Origin: Fremontodendron californicum
Lineage: Eukaryota; Streptophyta; Magnoliopsida; Malvales; Malvaceae
Length of the DNA: 64,000 nucleotides
Direction: 5' to 3'
Assembly: GCA_030761205.1 (NCBI GenBank)
Contig: JAULJL010000021.1
Span: forward strand, 12,071,160 to 12,135,159
Position 1 is the stretch's first letter. Each line of letters opens with the position of its first letter. The notes under the pieces were generated by a model that saw only the letters and a list, made by a program, of their open reading frames with translations, searched no databases and was not told the DNA's origin. The position numbers and the translations under genes were made by a program. Positions 1-11,895 of this stretch are shown here, in pieces.

Positions 1-75
1 AGAGTCGGAGCAACATAGTATAAAAGAATAATAAAAATGCTAGAATGAAATGAAAAGATATGAAAATTGGCAAAC

Positions 76-3000
76 CTCAAGTTTAAAGCATCTTGATCTC
101 TCAGATATCAGCTGACCTTGGACAGATTGGAGTTCCTGCCAGACAGCAAGAAATTAAATATAACAAAAACTTTAAAGTTTTAAACTGATTGGTGACAATC
201 ACCTTTATGAGTCACTTCAAGAGCATACCTTGGATAATTCAGTATGATTACTTTTTAAGTCATCAATTTTCTCCCTCAGCCCAGACTTTTCTTCCCTAAC
301 TTCCTCAATTGACAACTCCAAGGCCTTTTTCTCTTCTTTAATTGCATCAATTTCAATATTGGTATCCTTTTTAGGAACATTGTTTTCAACTCCATTAAAA
401 TTCAGATCTATTATTTTTGGGAAATCCAACTTTTCGGACTTTGCCAAGGCATACGCAGCAGTAACAGAAGCGGCTGCTGCAGCTGCTGCTGGGGACTTGA
501 AAATCTTGGGAAGGGATGAGTCTCCTGGTTTGAGTTTCATAACAAAAACCTATTAACAGACAAATCACTAAAATGTCAGGGAAAAAAGTAAATTGATGCA
601 TAATGGCATAGATTCAGCATTAGTACTTCACGAAAATGATTTCATATAAACTACTGTTGAACAATATACCTCGTTATTATATTTCCCATTGTACCCACCA
701 AAGGCAACCAAATGCTTCTCCCCATCAATTACAGCCGAGCAAACACTTAGTCCCTGCATTTTAAATGAGAATTAGATTAGATAACAAATAGAAAAAGTCT
801 AAAAAGTTTCCTACAGAAATTCAGTCATACACAAAGTTAAATCATTTATATTAGAAATTGAAGCATAAGACATAAAATGTTGGATAAATAGCAAAGATAT
901 GCTTCTTTGACAATGTTCATGAAAACGATAAATTAGATGATATTTCAGTCTGATAGAGCTTCTTGAAAAACAAGCCTGTTGATGGTATCATGAAGCCGGA
1001 ACCAAAAACAAAATGAACCAGGCAAGATAAAAACTACAAAATTTACTTTTCAGGAGCATTGAATGCCAACAGCGGAAACACCATTACACCACATGTAGAT
1101 ATGGAGATTCAACTTTCCTCAGCTTTCAGACAGCAGTATGGACTATCACCAAAAGTTATTTTAAAAGAAAAAACTCAATCGGCAGCCAAATTCCAAAATT
1201 TTTGTCCAAGTAGAAGTTTAGAAATCACACATACAGTTAATTAGAGGCATAGAGTAATAACCTCACTAGCAAGTGGATGCCTCTCCTTCAAAGTTGTCAA
1301 AGTGGACCAAACTAACTTAGACATATTTAAGGCAAGGGTCTCCAGGCAACCTGTAAAGACAAAAGTAATTAGCAAATGAAATCCCAACATAAATAAGATT
1401 GCATGAAAGATCACACGTACCGTTGCTGTTATCTCCACCACCAACGATATACCACATTTCATCAATGGAAATACCAGCATGACCTGCCCTAGGACTCACC
1501 AAATCACCCTGAATTTGTGGTTGGGACCACTCCATCTGCATGGCAATCCAGGTTCAACTCCAACCAGTCAAACATTCAGACTACTTAAGAAGAACAGTAA
1601 GTTAATTATGATATTAGAATAACCGTATCTCTAGCTTATTATCATTATGAAGTCTGCTTCAACTGCTGCAGTTCATATTTCTCTAGGATGGAAAGAATGA
1701 TAAAATCATAGAACTGGTACTAATTGCCAAGGAAGATGCTATGCTCTTGGCGGAATTGCTTATATATATATTGAATGAAATGTAATGGTAAGATCTCCAG
1801 TTTTTCCTTTGAGACGAAAAAAATACTTTATTAAGGTCAAGATAAAGGTAATAGTACTTGGATAAAAAAGTTTCAGCATCCGTTGTGCAATTTACGTAGA
1901 CTGTCTACCAGTTTAGGATTGAACCAGCTTTATGGAGAATGTCGGGGTTATCTTGGAAGAGTTCTTTGTGCCTTGCAAAATATATTTCTCTCACTTCAAC
2001 AACCACAAGTGAGCACACATGAGAATAAGCACTCATATTTACTCTTTTCAGCTATGCCAAAACAGCACTCAGGTGATCTCAGGAGGCCATGCTAGTTATA
2101 AGCTTGTTTGATAAGCATTGCACACACTATTAATCAAGGAAAAATATGAGCGCTTACTAAAGAAAGAAACAATTGACAATTAATGGCATTCAACTCATAC
2201 CAAAAGTAAAAGTAAAATAGAATATTAACCCAAAGACAAGGAAACAATTCCAACACTTACGGTCTGCAAGTCCAATACATGAAGATCATTGAAGAATACT
2301 GAATGAGAACAACCACCAAAAATCAAAAGGTAGCGCTCTGCGTGCACTGCAGCTGAGTGATCAAATCTTGGAGCTGGGGGTGTCTGCCTATCAAAATACA
2401 AGAAAGTGATGTAGACTATTTATAAAATTGTGAACAACCAGCATTCAAAAGCAGAAAAGATGCTTACATTGCCTCCACCGCACTCCAAGTCATTGTCTCT
2501 AGATCAAGAACATGTACATCATTCAGCAATTTCCTGCTCCTGTCTTCTCCACCAAACACTATCAGTTTAGAACCTACCAATGTCACAGAATGACCCCCGC
2601 GTGCTACCTGGAACATATAGCACAACAAACCAATAAGTGAAGACTCCTATAATGGGAAAGAATGTGTTCTACACTTCTTAAGGAACGCAAAACAGCTGAA
2701 AATTAAAATTCAAAGGAGGATAGAATAAAACAAATGGGCAAAGCATAGAGAAAAGGGAAATTTTAAAATATATACTTTTAAAAAAAATAAAGCTGTAAAA
2801 GTGAGTTACCGGAACTTTTCCTGAGGTCTCCATGACACCACAGACATGTGTCTCTAGATTGACGAAATGCACTACAACAAGTCCATTAACTATTATTAGA
2901 TCCCAAACAATGTATAAAAAGTTCATTTGTCACAAACCATTAAACAGAACACTGGAATCATTAACTTTTACTGCTGTAATTGTACCAAATGACCCTCAGA

Positions 3001-3802
3001 AATACAAACCTATCATTGCATCAGAAGATTTCTTAGAATGCCCACCAAGAAGAAGAAGTTTATTTTCCCACTTAATCTGAAATAAATAAATATTTGTTTC
3101 AAGTGCTTATTCAAAGTTGTACCGAGTCACAGCATAAGTGTGATGAGTTTAGTTAGGCAAAAAAGAATTAGATCTATTGGGATGGTGTATCTGAAGTCCT
3201 ACCATACTGTGATCTGAAGTGCCTGGAAGAACTTCCTGTAAGCCACTGTCCTCTGATTTATCCGCAATAGGTTCAATCTTCAGTTTCAGACTAGACCACG
3301 TCAAACTTCTAAGATCAAATACCTGCAAAAAAAGCCAAAGAGCACATTACAAACAAGAAAGTACTTAATATGTATGAACTGAGGTCATGTACAAACCTGA
3401 ATATCAGACAGGTATCGACCATTACGACTGCCTCCAGTGATATATAGTTTCTCATCAGCCACTGCTGCAGCATGCTATAGTGAAAAAGCCAAAAAATAAC
3501 ATGATAAGCAATCTACAGAATAATAGAAAAAGCAGAAAAGAGTAAGCGCTTAAAAGAAAATTGAATATTATAGCAGCCTTATTAATGATTAACAAACATG
3601 ATCAAACCGCCCAAAAGAGAGAGAATACATGAAATGACACAACCAATATGATCTTGTGCAAGCTTTACAATTTAAAGCAAAATACCTTGTATCGAGCTGA
3701 TGGTCGTGCACCAGAAACTGGGAGTGCTACCCACTGCTCATAGGCCAAATCTGAAGGCCAACTGCTGATATCCATTTCTTTTTTAATCTCTTCTGCTCCC
3801 AT
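76..3802 (-). CDS. Kelch-repeat protein, 12 coding exons, 3' end beyond the window
   Basis: Minus-strand spliced gene. Coding exons, 5' to 3': 3802-3686, 3474-3397, 3322-3203, 3076-3010, 2871-2810, 2607-2468, 2387-2261, 1535-1421, 1350-1262, 753-670, 549-229, 135-76. Every junction has GT/AG and the frame stays open for 1380 bp (460 codons). The protein starts MGAEEIKKEMDISSWPSD. Kelch blades fill residues ~20-340: paired glycines (ITGGSRNGRY, LLLGGHSKKS, IVFGGEDRSR, LIFGGCSHSV, YIVGGGDNSNG, VAFGGYNGKY) followed by the usual Y/F and W. An alanine-rich stretch and a Glu/Lys-rich probable coiled coil follow (residues ~400-460). This arrangement fits the plant kelch family often annotated as acyl-CoA-binding-domain protein 4-like or At5g04420-like. 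No N-terminal ACB domain is present, so acyl-CoA binding should not be assumed. The start is the first ATG of the exon; the stop codon lies left of base 1. Likely a soluble beta-propeller scaffold; its partner is unknown. Confidence 0.9.
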
Positions 3803-5083
3803 AACAGCTGTTTGTATGTCAGTCAAGTTCTTCAATTGCAAAAATATAAACAATCATCTTAATCAAAGAGAGACTCAATTCATAACTCATAAGTTTCTAG
3901 AAAATCAAGTGGAGTGGAAAATGTTGAGGAGCATGATAGAGTTTTATGATACTTTATATAAAAGTTGGTGTGATGGCAGAAAAATGCAACGGAAACAAAT
4001 TTCTACAGTAATTTTAAAATCCATTTCCCTTTCCCTTTTGTTTTCAAGATCTAAACAAGACCTCAATCTTAAGATTTAAGAGATACAGCAGAGTTTTCAA
4101 ATATCATACAGACCATCATTTAATCCGGTAAAAAATTGGATATGGAAAAACAAAAACTTATTAAGAATGATACTGGTATCATCTGTAATTGAAAAAGAAA
4201 TGAATGGATTGGTGAAAAGGCCAGAGGAAGCATGCACCATGAACAAGAAAAGAGTAAGCTGCCTAAATTAAGGGCAAGTCACTCAAAAGAGACCCAATAA
4301 ATATGAACTTAAAGGACAGAAATAAAAATTCCACTACCATAAAGATACCGATTTTATAGACAGCTTAGACATATAGCTAACAATATCTACTTATTAACAC
4401 ACGAAAAACATTTTCGTGGAATAACTAAATTTGCCAAACTTAACTTGATCATAATATATCAGAATTCTGGCTATGATTATCTACTAACAAACACCAATCT
4501 AATACAGAAAACATTATAGTATGATAACTATTCTTGTTCAAAAACAACTTGATCCAAACATTTCTTCTGAATTCTTCAACTGAACTACAAATAACTCTAC
4601 GATTCTATCCATTAACTCGCGAATTTTGCCATACTATTTGAAGTCAACCAACCTAAAGTTTTCAAAGTAAAAAACCAAGCACAAAAATTGTTGTAACTAA
4701 ACTCTAATAAAATGCAAAAACAATGGCCAATGCTAAATTTAAAGCTAAATTACATACTCGTTTTAAATTCAGCTATTATCTGATATTTCAATGTTATATC
4801 CCCTGTTTGGTAGCAGAGAAAAGGCAGGAAACCAACAAATAACAGTAATTCATAATCTCTCCACTCAAATTAATCTAATAAAACCTGTTTGACTTAAACA
4901 AGTCAACACACTCCCATTTTCTTGGAAACAACAAAATTCAATTTCCTTCCAATTTTTATCAGCAACCAAACATAGTTCTCCAAATTCAACATTCCTACGG
5001 AGATCTAAATCATTAAGATACGAAATCTGAATCAAAATTTAAAGCATAAAATGCTTAAAACGAAAGAAATAAACTTAATTTAC

Positions 5084-5280
5084 CTGAATTATGCAAAATT
5101 ATGGGGAAAATGAATTCAGAGCCGTTGATTTTGGAGAACAAGATCTGAGAATTTGTTTAGGTAGATGGGATCGGAGGAGGGAGGACAATGCGGGCTCAGA
5201 TCAGACGGTGTTGGTTATGCGATAGGACGAAGAATCGAACACCAGCCGTTGAGATCTAACTCTCTCGGTCTCAGGTGAAG
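5084..5280 (-). other. Probable 5' UTR exon and upstream edge of the kelch gene
   Basis: On the minus strand a non-coding exon ends in CAG at 5084 and is followed by GTAAATT, a good splice donor. The leader above it is mixed-composition and not AT-rich, unlike the flanking intergenic DNA. It would splice across the ~1.25-kb stretch 3829-5083 to an acceptor just above the ATG exon (AG near 3829 or 3809). The stretch between is AT-rich and shows no coding signal on either strand, as expected of a leader intron. The transcription start is not visible; ~5280 is a guess from the change in composition. Confidence 0.55.
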
Positions 5281-5861
5281 TGTTTTTTTTTGGGTGGTGC
5301 CTACGTGTATTTTGGTGCAGACAAAAAATACCTCTCAATTGTTACTTACCGTACACAGTGACTAGAGATGTTGATGGCCAATATCGTATTGATACCGTAA
5401 AGCTCGAATTTAAGTATGATATTTATTAAAGTAGTCAATTGATAGATTTATTATTTTTATTTTTATATTGTTAAATATCAATATCGATATATTTTGACAT
5501 ATCATTTATCGATATTTTTTAAATATTAAATATATATATATATATTTATAGCTTATTTTTAAATTTCTTAATAAAATATATATTATATATATATATATTG
5601 TAAATATACCTTAATTATTTTATATTATCATATATATATATATATGTTTATATGCAAATATAAAATATAAAATTTTTAATATTTAAAATTTTTAAACATC
5701 AAATATTTTAAAAAATATAATAAATTATTATTAATTAAGTTAATAGTCTAATTTAATGAATATATTTTATTTTTAAATATAATTATGAAAAAAAAATTAA
5801 GACAAAAATAATAGAAATTGCTTTACAAAATCAAATAAGTGAAAAAAATTAAAATCTTGTA

Positions 5862-6012
5862 TCAACTGGTATGCACCGGTACAGACCAGTATTGATCGGT
5901 ACAGACCGATACCATCAGGTTCCACCGGTACAAAAACTGAAACGGTACGTTACTGGTACCGTTTTGTTTTACCTTAAAACTGGTACGACCGGTACCGATA
6001 CAGTACCGACTA
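5862..6012. repeat. GGTAC/CCGGTAC-rich degenerate repeat patch
   Basis: GGTAC, CCGGTAC and GATACCG words recur on both strands about every 10-20 bases within 150 bp of otherwise AT-rich DNA. They include CACCGGTACAGACC, ATCGGTACAGACC and TGGTACCG. Related ATCGATAT and TTGATACCG words lie upstream at 5380-5520, so the patch may be the core of a larger decayed element. No family is assigned. Confidence 0.45.
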
Positions 6013-6035
6013 CTCTGATATCAATATCACATATA

Positions 6036-6511
6036 TTTGTTATCCGATTTGATCAACCTGAAATATGAGTTTCAAATTTTATCCAAATCCGCCTATATTT
6101 GTAAATGAGTAATCAAAACCTGTTTAGATTCATTCATATTATTTTTTTTCTAAATTTTTTAAATAAATATGTTATTTTTTATTTACCAAAAAAATGTATT
6201 TATTTTATTAAATTTTAAAAATGGATAACTTAACATATTTTTAAATGGTTATAATATTAATATATATTTATTTTTTATATGATTTAAATTATATAATATA
6301 TAAATATAAAATAATATATCATATTATATAAATGAAAAATGAGCTCGATTCGGGCCTTGATTGTTGGAGTCAAAGCCCTGACCATTTTTTAAACGGATCT
6401 CATTTTTTTGTCCAATCCTATATTTCGGGTCTAATATTTTTATTTAAACCCTTTTAAATATCGAGCGAATCTTCAGATTTAAACGAATAACCCAACTCTT
6501 GAACAGGTCTA
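6036..6511. mobile_element. Probable hAT-type non-autonomous remnant
   Basis: The right end reads CTTGAACAGGTCTA (6498-6511). This is the same terminal word that ends the better preserved hAT MITEs in this window, for example at 27070. Upstream are typical fragments of the family such as CGATTCGGGC and TTTCGGGTCTAA. The left terminus is not clear and no target duplication is found, so the left limit is approximate. Confidence 0.35.
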
Positions 6512-8519
6512 ACAATGACACTATCAACTATCAAGTAACTGCATGTTAACTTAAAAAATATAAGTTTACTTTTTTTTTTCAATAATATTTATGAAGCACA
6601 TTTGAATAACAACTGTTCATAAATCGGATTTAATCATTTAATCTAGAGATAAGCTATTATTAGCTCAGCATTTTTAAGAGTCAAGCCACTATTGGTTCAT
6701 TTGTTATTACTAGGTTTTTGCTATCGATTGTTTTAAGATAGGCTTTAAGAGTAATTAATATATTATTCATAATTTATTATAATTAAATATAATAATTGAT
6801 AATTAATTTGATAATTTTTAATACAATGAATGAATAATAATTTTAAAAAATAACTTAAGGCAATTGGTAACAAATTTTTTATAATTCATTTGGATGAATT
6901 TTTTTTTGAAATGAAAGCATTTTAAAATGGATCAATTTAAAATAATAGTAATTCTAATTATATTATTTGGATAAGTATTTATACTAATATTAAAGTTTTG
7001 GACTAAATCAGTGACACGAATTAAATGACATCAATTCAGTTGGAGAATTGACTTAAAAATCAAAATAAAATTATAACAAAAAATAAAATTAGAGGTACAT
7101 ATTTAAAAAACTACCATTCTTAATCCGGTAACTTCTTTTTTTCCTTAAAAACACAATTTTTTTTTTATTTAAAACATCCACATAATATGTGATCAAATTC
7201 TAGTTTTTTTTTTTAATTTTTTTATTTAAAAATTGAATATTGAATTTTGATAAAATAAAAAATAATTACAATGGAGAAATAATGAATTGAGTAAAATAGT
7301 ACGTGTCATTATATTTGTAAAAAATGTGTGGATATTACTAATAATATAAAAAAATAAAACATAAATTTTAAAAATGAATATTTGTAATTTGAGTTAAAGA
7401 AAGTAAAAATTGCATAAAAAATAAACTTTGATATCTTTTTTTTGGGTATATATGAGCGAAAATAATCGTTTAAATAACACACGCTTTAGGTCGCGCTACA
7501 TTTAACAAATTATCTTATAAATATCTGAGCAATAGGTCATTCAACTTAATAATCTCAACACCAATATTATGACCTAAAGAAACTAGAAAAGTGGAATTTA
7601 AATAGAGATTTTTGAGCCATCCAAAATCTCACATTCAAATTTCAAATTTTTTGAAAACTTTAATTTTTATTTTGTCAAAGAAGGTATAAATTAAAATCTT
7701 TCTTGAAATTCTTCAATTAAACGTACTCTTAATAATATTTTACTTTACAATATTAAAAATATTTTATATTTATATTTTAAGAGTTTAAATAATAATTTAA
7801 TTTAATTTAAAATAAAATAATTTATTTATTAATATTGTAATATTCTCAAGTCAATTTCAAAATTAAACCTAAACCAACTTCGAGTCAGTCAAGTCTATGA
7901 ACTTGGAAGAGTGACATTTCCTTTAAACACTTTTAGTTTGAATAAAATATAAAATATATATATATATATATATTATATTACATGGTATAAAATTAACGAA
8001 TAAGGTGCTTTGATATGAACACTATATCGATAATTTCTCTTCATAACACGTATGATAATATATAAATTTTTTATGTTTTAAATTTAAATAAAAGCCAAAT
8101 TTTTGTATTTAAATTTTGAAAATATACCAAAGTAAAAATAAAATGAAAGACCATATCCTTCTAAATTACTATAAATTTAAAAAATCACCCATTAAATTTA
8201 ATTTATTCTACAATTTTTCTAACTTCAAAATCGCACATATCCTTTTTATTTCCATTAAATTAACTATAATATTTTATTATATGTTATGATTTTTTTCTAC
8301 TGTAAATAATCAATTTTTTAATTTAATTTAATTTAATTTTCATTTCATTTATCTTTGCACTCTTTTTAAGATCAATTTAAATGTTTAGTAACCAGCTAGA
8401 ACCTCAATAAATTTCAAGTCAAATATTAAATTAGTTTTGCGATGTGTTAGTCAAAAAAAAGTTTTTTACTTTTAATTTTTAAAGTTGAACAAATTTTTTA
8501 TATTCAAGATTGAACTATG

Positions 8520-10217
8520 TTTAGCAACGGTTTTTAGCCCGGGTCGGATTCGAATCCGACCCGGGCCATTTGCAAACAGGGCCTGCTATTCAGCAGGCCC
8601 AATCCGCAGGCCCACCAGGCATGCTGTCCATTTCCCTATCCCTGCCCACAACAGGCCCAATCAGGCCCAACGCCCAGGCCCAAGCCCAGCCTGCCTACTG
8701 GTCCATTTCCCTTTCCCTGCCCCAAACCCTAGCCCCTGCAGATCCCCTCCCTCACTAACCCTAACCTAACCCTAACCTGACAGCCCTCTGCCACTAGCCT
8801 CCCCTGCCACACGCCACCACCAACCCTGCACAGCCACCCCAACACGCCAACCACCCCCCACGCCACCCACCTGCCACACTCAACCCCCCCTTTTCCACCA
8901 TAAAACCAAAAAAAAAAACAAACAACAAAAAGGGAGGAGGGGTCCTCAGCAAGAGAAAAAAAACCCCAAATCCGATCCTCCACAGAGGAGACCCCCCAAT
9001 CGGCCCTCACCCGAGGCAGCCACAGACCCCCCCTCACCAAAAAAACCAGATCCGGGGTCCGAAATCCAGATCGGACCCCCACTGGACCGGATCCTCCACA
9101 ACCAAAAAAAGAGCCCGAAACCCACACAGCAAAAGAAAACAACCAATCCCTGCACAAAAAAAACCAGCAACAACACAGAAGAAAAAATAAAAAAAGGGGG
9201 GAAGAAAAGTCGAAAAGTCCCCTTTAGATCTACGGGGTTCGGCTCCGATTCGGGTGAAACGGAGCCCGAAATCAAGGAGGGGAGATCGAGACGGTCCGAA
9301 CAAGGTGATTTTGGAGCTCATCGGCCGCCGACGAACGAAGACCGACGGCGAGGCACGGCGGTCGGCGCGATGGTCCGACCGTCGGATTCTGGGCTGAGGG
9401 GTTTCTGAAGCAGAGAGAGGGAGAGAGAATGGAGAGAGAAGAAGAAAAAAAATGAAGAAAAGAAAAAAGGGGGCTATTTATAGCCCCCTGAAGCGGGTCA
9501 GAAGACCCGCGGGTCGACCCGAGGTCCGCGCGGGTCACCCGTTTCTTTTTAAAAAAAATACACGGCGCCAAAACGGCGCCGTTTCACCCAGGGTCCGCGC
9601 GTGGACCCGGATCCGACCCGAGGTTTGCGCGCCCGACCCGGGTTCAAAAAAAGAAAGGGACCAGGCCCAAACCGGACCCGGCTTGCGCCAAACCGGCCCA
9701 GGCCTTGGGCCCAACAGGCCAGGCGTTGCTGGGCCAGGGAGGGGAGAAAGAAAAAAAAGAAAGAAAAAGAAAAGAGAAAGAAAAAGAAAAAAAAAAGAAA
9801 GAAAAGAAAAAAGAAAAAAATAAAAAATAAAAAAAATAAAAAAAAATAATAATTAAAATTAAAATAAAAAAATAAAAAATATATAAAAAAAGAGAATTAT
9901 TTTTAAATAGTGATGTCAAGTCCATTAAATCGAGATTTAAGATAACACGTGATTAAATGGTACCGTTTTCTAAACGGGCATTACGGGGGTGCTAATCCTT
10001 CCCCGCACGTAACCGACTCTCGAACCCAACTATGTTTTACACTCTGGTTCAAAGCGCGGACTTCGAAATTGGTTTTACAAAATGTTTTAATTAATTTTAA
10101 AATATTTTCCTAAAACCGGTTCTAATAGGTGGCCAACCACACCTACAAAAAAGGATTGGTGGCGACTCCATTTTGTGTTTTCAAAATCGTCTTAGCGGTC
10201 GAAAAATCGTTATGACA
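8520..10217 (+). repeat. 5' LTR of the TR-GAG element
   Basis: Direct repeat of 18028-19717, same order throughout with small indels. It opens with a perfect 30-bp palindrome (8537-8566), then a CA/GGCCCA-rich GC-rich U3, a purine-rich zone, a TATA box inside GGGGGCTATTTATAGCCCCC, and an A-rich GAAAG/AAATAAA stretch near 9740-9890. It ends in TTATGACA. GC content is far above the surroundings. Open frames inside it are low-complexity shadows, not genes. Confidence 0.9.
9473..9482 (+). promoter_or_regulatory. TATA box of the 5' LTR promoter
   Basis: CTATTTATAG sits in a small inverted repeat (GGGGGCTATTTATAGCCCCC) between a purine-rich U3 end and a GC-rich downstream region. The same box is kept in the 3' LTR at 18970-18979. 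Transcription would start about 30 bp downstream. Confidence 0.6.
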
Positions 10218-10219
10218 GC

Positions 10220-10238
10220 TTGGTGACTCCGCTGGGAA
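10220..10238 (+). other. Primer-binding site of the TR-GAG element
   Basis: TTGGTGACTCCGCTGGGAA lies two bases after the 5' LTR. TTGGCGACTC-type sites are known from Tat/Ogre elements, where they pair with the 3' end of an arginine tRNA. The tRNA assignment is by recall of the family, not by alignment. Confidence 0.6.
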
Positions 10239-11895
10239 CTTTGAGAGTCGAGCCATAAATTAGTCATGAGTTATCTTAAAATCTCGATTTAACGGATATA
10301 ATCGGTCTTTAATTTTAATTCTCTTGTTCTTAATTTTTCTTTATTTATTAAATCGGCTGTTTATTTATTGTCATCATTCTCGTTATCATTATTTTGCTTG
10401 CATTTATGCTTTGATATTTGTTGATTCTTTATTCTCATTTTTTTTTATTATAATTTTTATTCATTTTTTTAGATACTATTAATTCTAGCAATTATGGGAT
10501 GATTAGAATAAAGAGTCGTAAATAAGTAGTCGAAGGTTTGTTTGTTCCTTCTCACACACGGACACGTGCATTTCATACATAAGCTCTATACCCGAGCTAC
10601 ATCCCTTTAGGAAAAAGTAAAGTACCTACGCTCTCGTGAGGCAGTAACCTCCGCATGGGCTAGCGAAACGCTTTTAGAGAGAGAAAGTACCTATGCTCTC
10701 GAGAGATAATAATCTCCGCACGGGCTAGCGAAAAATCTCTCGCTCGAATTGAACCCGTTTAAATCGAGATGCCTTACTAGCCTTCACGGGCGACAGTGAG
10801 GAGCAATTTGGAGCCTTTTAGAACCTAACTCAACCTCATGTAGTGAACCTGAGTAGAGCCATATCGAATTTCCGATCGGATATCCTCGAAATTTGGAAGG
10901 AACATTGTGATCTTTCGCTATTTGTTTACATTCCGAACAAGAACTGTAAATCGGGTAATGATGAACGTACATTGTGCTACCCGCAATTCAGTTTCATTTT
11001 TCGCCCCGAAGGCACCGTGATGCTTAAATAAGTTGATACCGTCGGGGCAAATGTTCGTTAACTTTTTGAATTTGTAAATATGAAAATTCTTTCTTTTCGT
11101 ACATCTCGTACATTTCATGCATTGATGCACTTGTAAATAAAGCATTTACATTTATAATTGTATTTTTGATTTGACAGTGATAATAATCTCATTTGATAAA
11201 TTGCATAAACACTTGTTGTTGATTAAATGAGAATTGCAAACCGGTAGTGTTGAATAAATATTTGGACATCTGTGCCATAATAAGACCCACCACCCTAAAA
11301 GTTTTTTATGGAAATTGGTTTTTGAAAATGATATTTTGGTTTTTGCAGGAAAAATAGGTTTTTAAAAAAAAAAATTTTTTGCCGATTGAATTTGGGGGCA
11401 AAGTTTGTGCAATGAAATTGTTGAATAAGTAAGTTCAGTCCAAATCATGTTAATCCAATTATCGAATAGTTTTTTTTGTATATATATTCATGCATTATAT
11501 TGTTTATTCTTTACAAATCAAATTAGCACCATATTGCAATCATAACATGCATGGTCATTCATTGTAGAATGCATTAGTGACATACATGATCATTCTCTGT
11601 ATATACCAGTATATCATTTTATTTATTCTTTACATGCATCATATCGACATCGTGATTGCATTCATTACAATAAGGTCTTGCATTCGTGACATACATGGTC
11701 ACTCATTGTACATATTCATGCATTAATTTGTTTATTCTTTACATGCATCATATGGGCATCGTGTTGCATTCACGGCATTCATAGTTCATGCATCATGAAG
11801 CACATTTGAGGAATAAAAAGAAGTCGGCTTAGTTTTGAAAACTTTGAAAGGATTTCTCTTCCAAATCAGAGGTATAAGAATCACTGCGTACCTCT
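10238..11895 (+). other. Leader between PBS and gag, no ORF
   Basis: About 1.66 kb without a convincing coding region. It contains a duplicated patch at 10621-10745 (AAAGTACCTACGCTCTCG and AAAGTACCTATGCTCTCG, each followed by a CTCCGCA..GGGCTAGCGAAA word). At 11490-11790 ATTCATGCAT/ACATGCATCATAT words recur, forming an imperfect repeat of ~80-120 bp. Long structured leaders are usual in Tat/Ogre elements. Confidence 0.6.

Larger units (their letters stand above)
5285..8514. other. AT-rich intergenic DNA, no gene seen
   Basis: About 3.2 kb of AT-rich sequence with stops in all frames and (TA)n tracts around 5528-5645 and 7955-7975. It holds a GGTAC-rich patch and a probable hAT-type remnant, listed separately. 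I see no coding exon, RNA gene or complete transposon in the rest. Confidence 0.7.

Noticed and set aside
2832..3080. 82-codon plus-strand frame over kelch exons
   Set aside because: It overlaps two minus-strand kelch exons and their intron and is antisense to them.
8485..9925. Several Arg/Pro-, Lys- or Phe/Gly-rich frames on both strands (also 17821-19341)
   Set aside because: They lie in the GC-rich or purine-rich LTR, are low-complexity, and do not agree between the two LTR copies.
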